Shown in pieces: positions 33,970 through 35,506 of a stretch of DNA of 35,506 nt. The notes under the pieces were generated by a model. That model saw only the letters and a program-made list of their open reading frames with translations. It searched no databases and had not been told where the DNA came from. Position 1 is the stretch's first letter, and each line of letters opens with the position of its first letter. The position numbers and the translations under genes were made by a program. Origin of the DNA: Candidatus Parabacteroides intestinavium (GTDB lineage: Bacteria; Bacteroidota; Bacteroidia; Bacteroidales; Tannerellaceae); contig DWYO01000326.1 of assembly GCA_019118725.1 (NCBI GenBank), positions 1 to 35,506 of the forward strand. The letters are read 5' to 3'.

Positions 33970-35247
33970 ATGGATTTGGCGAGTAAATTGTTTAAAGGCG
34001 ACCGCGTGATTTGGATCATCTTTATGTTCCTGTGCTTGATATCGGTGGTCGAGGTTTTTAGTGCTACAAGTACTATCGCTTATAAGAATGCGAATTATTG
34101 GGCGCCGATCATTCGCCATGCCACGTTCCTGGTAGTAGGCTTTTTCTTTGTCCTGATTATCCATAATTTGCCTATACGCTTTTCCGTCATATTGGGATTG
34201 TTGCTCCCGGTTGCCATATTTCTTTTGCTCATCACGCCCTTTATCGGGGTGGAGATTAATGGAGAGCGCCGCTGGTTGAATATATTGGGAATTACTTTCC
34301 AACCTTCCGAAATAGCCAAGCTTTGTTCGGTATGTTACATGGCATTGGTGCTGAGCCGGCGTAATGTGCTGACCAGTAAGCAGATGTTTTGGTATATATT
34401 GATAGGCGTCGGAATAACGTGCACTTGTATTTTGTATAATAATGGTTCGACGGCCATCTTGTTAGGCATGATCATGCTGATGATGATGTTTATTGGACAG
34501 GTGGGTGCCAAACGAATCTTGATAGTAATAGGTATAGGAATCTCGGCCATTCTTCTCGTTTGGAGTGTCTATAAGCTTGCTCCCGATACGGTTTCGAAAT
34601 TCCTTCCGCGTATCTATACATGGATTGCCCGGTTTGACCGGCATTCGGATAACGAACGTTTTGCAGAGGGAACGGAAGAAAAGACTTGGGTCTTGGATAT
34701 GGACGAGCATTATCAGGAGGATTTGGCGAAGATTGCCATTGCGCAAGGCGGAATTCTCGGGAAATTGCCCGGACATGGGCAGCAACGCGACTTCCTTCCT
34801 CAGGCCTATTCCGATTTTATTTATGCCATTATTATTGAAGAGACGGGACTGGCCGGAGGGTTCTTCGTATTGCTTCTCTATCTGACGCTCTTGATTCGTG
34901 TCGCCATGATAGCCCGAAGGTGCGAGAAGTTATTCCCTAAGTTCCTCATTCTGGGGTGCGGATTGATGCTGGTTACGCAGGCCTTGATTAATATGGCTGT
35001 AGCGGTTGGGGTATTCCCTGTGACAGGTCAGCCTTTACCTCTTATCAGCCGAGGTGGAACTTCTACGGTAATTAGTTGTTTCTATATCGGCATTATCTTA
35101 AGTGTGAGTCGTTTTGGAGCGAATATCGGAAATGAAGACGATTTGCTTCCGGAGGAGAAAGCAGAACCGAACGCAGGTGTTATAGGAGAAACTCCTTTGC
35201 AATCGGCTAATCTGGATCCGGCTCTTCAAGAATCTAAACCGATTTAA
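33970..35247 (+). CDS. ftsW: FtsW, septal peptidoglycan glycosyltransferase (SEDS)
   Basis: 425 residues with about ten membrane segments. SEDS hallmarks: 'RRWLNILGITFQPSEIAKL' (about 97-115), the large periplasmic loop with 'DNERFAEGTEEKTW', the 'GHGQQRDFLPQAYSDFIYA' block (about 270-288), and 'GVFPVTGQPLPLISRGGTS' near 349-367. SEDS proteins polymerise glycan strands from lipid II and work with FtsI. A hydrophilic 35-residue tail follows the last membrane segment. It follows murD by 21 bases. murG, normally next, is not found in the remaining 259 bases. Confidence 0.95.
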   Translation: MDLASKLFKGDRVIWIIFMFLCLISVVEVFSATSTIAYKNANYWAPIIRHATFLVVGFFFVLIIHNLPIRFSVILGLLLPVAIFLLLITPFIGVEINGERRWLNILGITFQPSEIAKLCSVCYMALVLSRRNVLTSKQMFWYILIGVGITCTCILYNNGSTAILLGMIMLMMMFIGQVGAKRILIVIGIGISAILLVWSVYKLAPDTVSKFLPRIYTWIARFDRHSDNERFAEGTEEKTWVLDMDEHYQEDLAKIAIAQGGILGKLPGHGQQRDFLPQAYSDFIYAIIIEETGLAGGFFVLLLYLTLLIRVAMIARRCEKLFPKFLILGCGLMLVTQALINMAVAVGVFPVTGQPLPLISRGGTSTVISCFYIGIILSVSRFGANIGNEDDLLPEEKAEPNAGVIGETPLQSANLDPALQESKPI

Positions 35248-35286
35248 CCAGAGAATCTGTAAATTCGCGGAAAAAGAGTCCGATGC

Positions 35287-35338
35287 TTTGTTTGCATCAC
35301 AGCGGTGATAAAGGCTTTACTCGAGTGATGCAAACAAA
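35287..35338. repeat. hairpin downstream of ftsW
   Basis: TTTGTTTGCATCAC (35287-35300) and GTGATGCAAACAAA (35325-35338) are perfect 14-bp arms around a 24-base loop. It sits 40 bases after the ftsW stop within the run-up to a dispersed repeat. It has no following T tract, so a role as terminator is doubtful. Confidence 0.7.
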
Positions 35339-35367
35339 ACAAGCCATTGAATAAGTTGCTCTCGCAT

Positions 35368-35506
35368 GCCTTAAGCCCAAATCGGTCATTAGACTTTGGG
35401 TAGATTGCCCCCTTATGTCTTGCGGATTGCTTTTCGGCTTGCAGAAGGCGTAGCGGGCTACGTCGAGGCAAGTCGGGAAGCAAGATGCTGGCAGAAGGGG
35501 CAAAAT
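35368..35506 (-). repeat. dispersed repeat, copy 2, at the window edge
   Basis: 35368-35401 is the inverse of 10399-10432 with one mismatch. The flanking bases to the end contain a small hairpin CGTAG/CTACG (35449-35462) and no supported gene; two short minus-strand frames through it are not convincing. The repeat unit may extend beyond the window. Confidence 0.6.

Noticed and set aside
35244..35503. Two short minus-strand frames (79 and 68 residues) at the right edge
   Set aside because: They overlap each other in the dispersed repeat and the 14-bp hairpin and have no domain; they are best seen as translations of the repeat.
1..35506. tRNA genes, insertion sequences or prophage genes
   Set aside because: No cloverleaf with a GTTC box and no transposase, integrase or phage protein could be recognised in any reading frame.

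Overview
The window looks like the chromosome of a gut Bacteroidales bacterium, most likely Parabacteroides or a close relative. The reasons are: a DUF6383-type tail on a very large secreted protein, a NigD-like lipoprotein, PorX, an RprX/RprY-type two-component pair, DUF4252/ECF-sigma genes, and promoters of the Bacteroidetes form (TAnnTTTG at -7, TTTG about 20 bases upstream). The species is inferred from gene content only. I see no tRNA, rRNA, intact insertion sequence, prophage or CRISPR array.

Layout. 1-3431: envelope-stress-like genes. These are the tail of an unknown gene, a small outer-membrane barrel protein, a four-gene minus-strand operon (DUF4252, ECF sigma, membrane anti-sigma candidate, DUF4252) with overlapping ends and a candidate self-controlled ECF promoter, and a NigD-like lipoprotein. 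3432-3737: a divergent gap filled by a long inverted repeat built on a 22-bp pitch. 3738-12225: porX, an LpxH-like phosphatase coupled to a glycosyltransferase, then a phosphate/polyphosphate group (ppk1, ppx, Na/Pi transporter). 12301-13974: a TGS-uridine-kinase fusion. 14310-18638: a 1442-residue secreted coiled-coil DUF6383 protein with a paired-hairpin repeat behind it and a strongly structured RNA in front of it. 19168-23110: a GH78-like glycosidase and the rprX/rprY pair, with a 22-bp tandem repeat upstream of rprX. 23471-26181: a small TPR protein divergent from topA. 26354-35247: the cell division and cell wall (dcw) cluster rsmH-ftsL-ftsI-murE-mraY-murD-ftsW, all on the plus strand and tightly packed. 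The last 260 bases hold a hairpin and a dispersed repeat where murG would normally follow.

How the genes fit together. The dcw block makes and polymerises lipid II at the septum. ppk1, ppx and the Na/Pi transporter together can take up, store and release phosphate. The sigma/anti-sigma operon and the RprX/Y pair are envelope-linked signal systems. PorX regulates type IX secretion in relatives, but no secretion components are visible here.

The most interesting non-coding feature is at 18746-19022 on the minus strand. A consensus promoter is followed by four successive helical domains and an intrinsic terminator, about 275 nt in all, ending about 110 bases before the DUF6383 start codon. It is either a stand-alone structured RNA or a leader with an attenuator. 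Two other arrays with a 22-bp pitch (upstream of porX and upstream of rprX) look like multi-site operators or small repeat elements.
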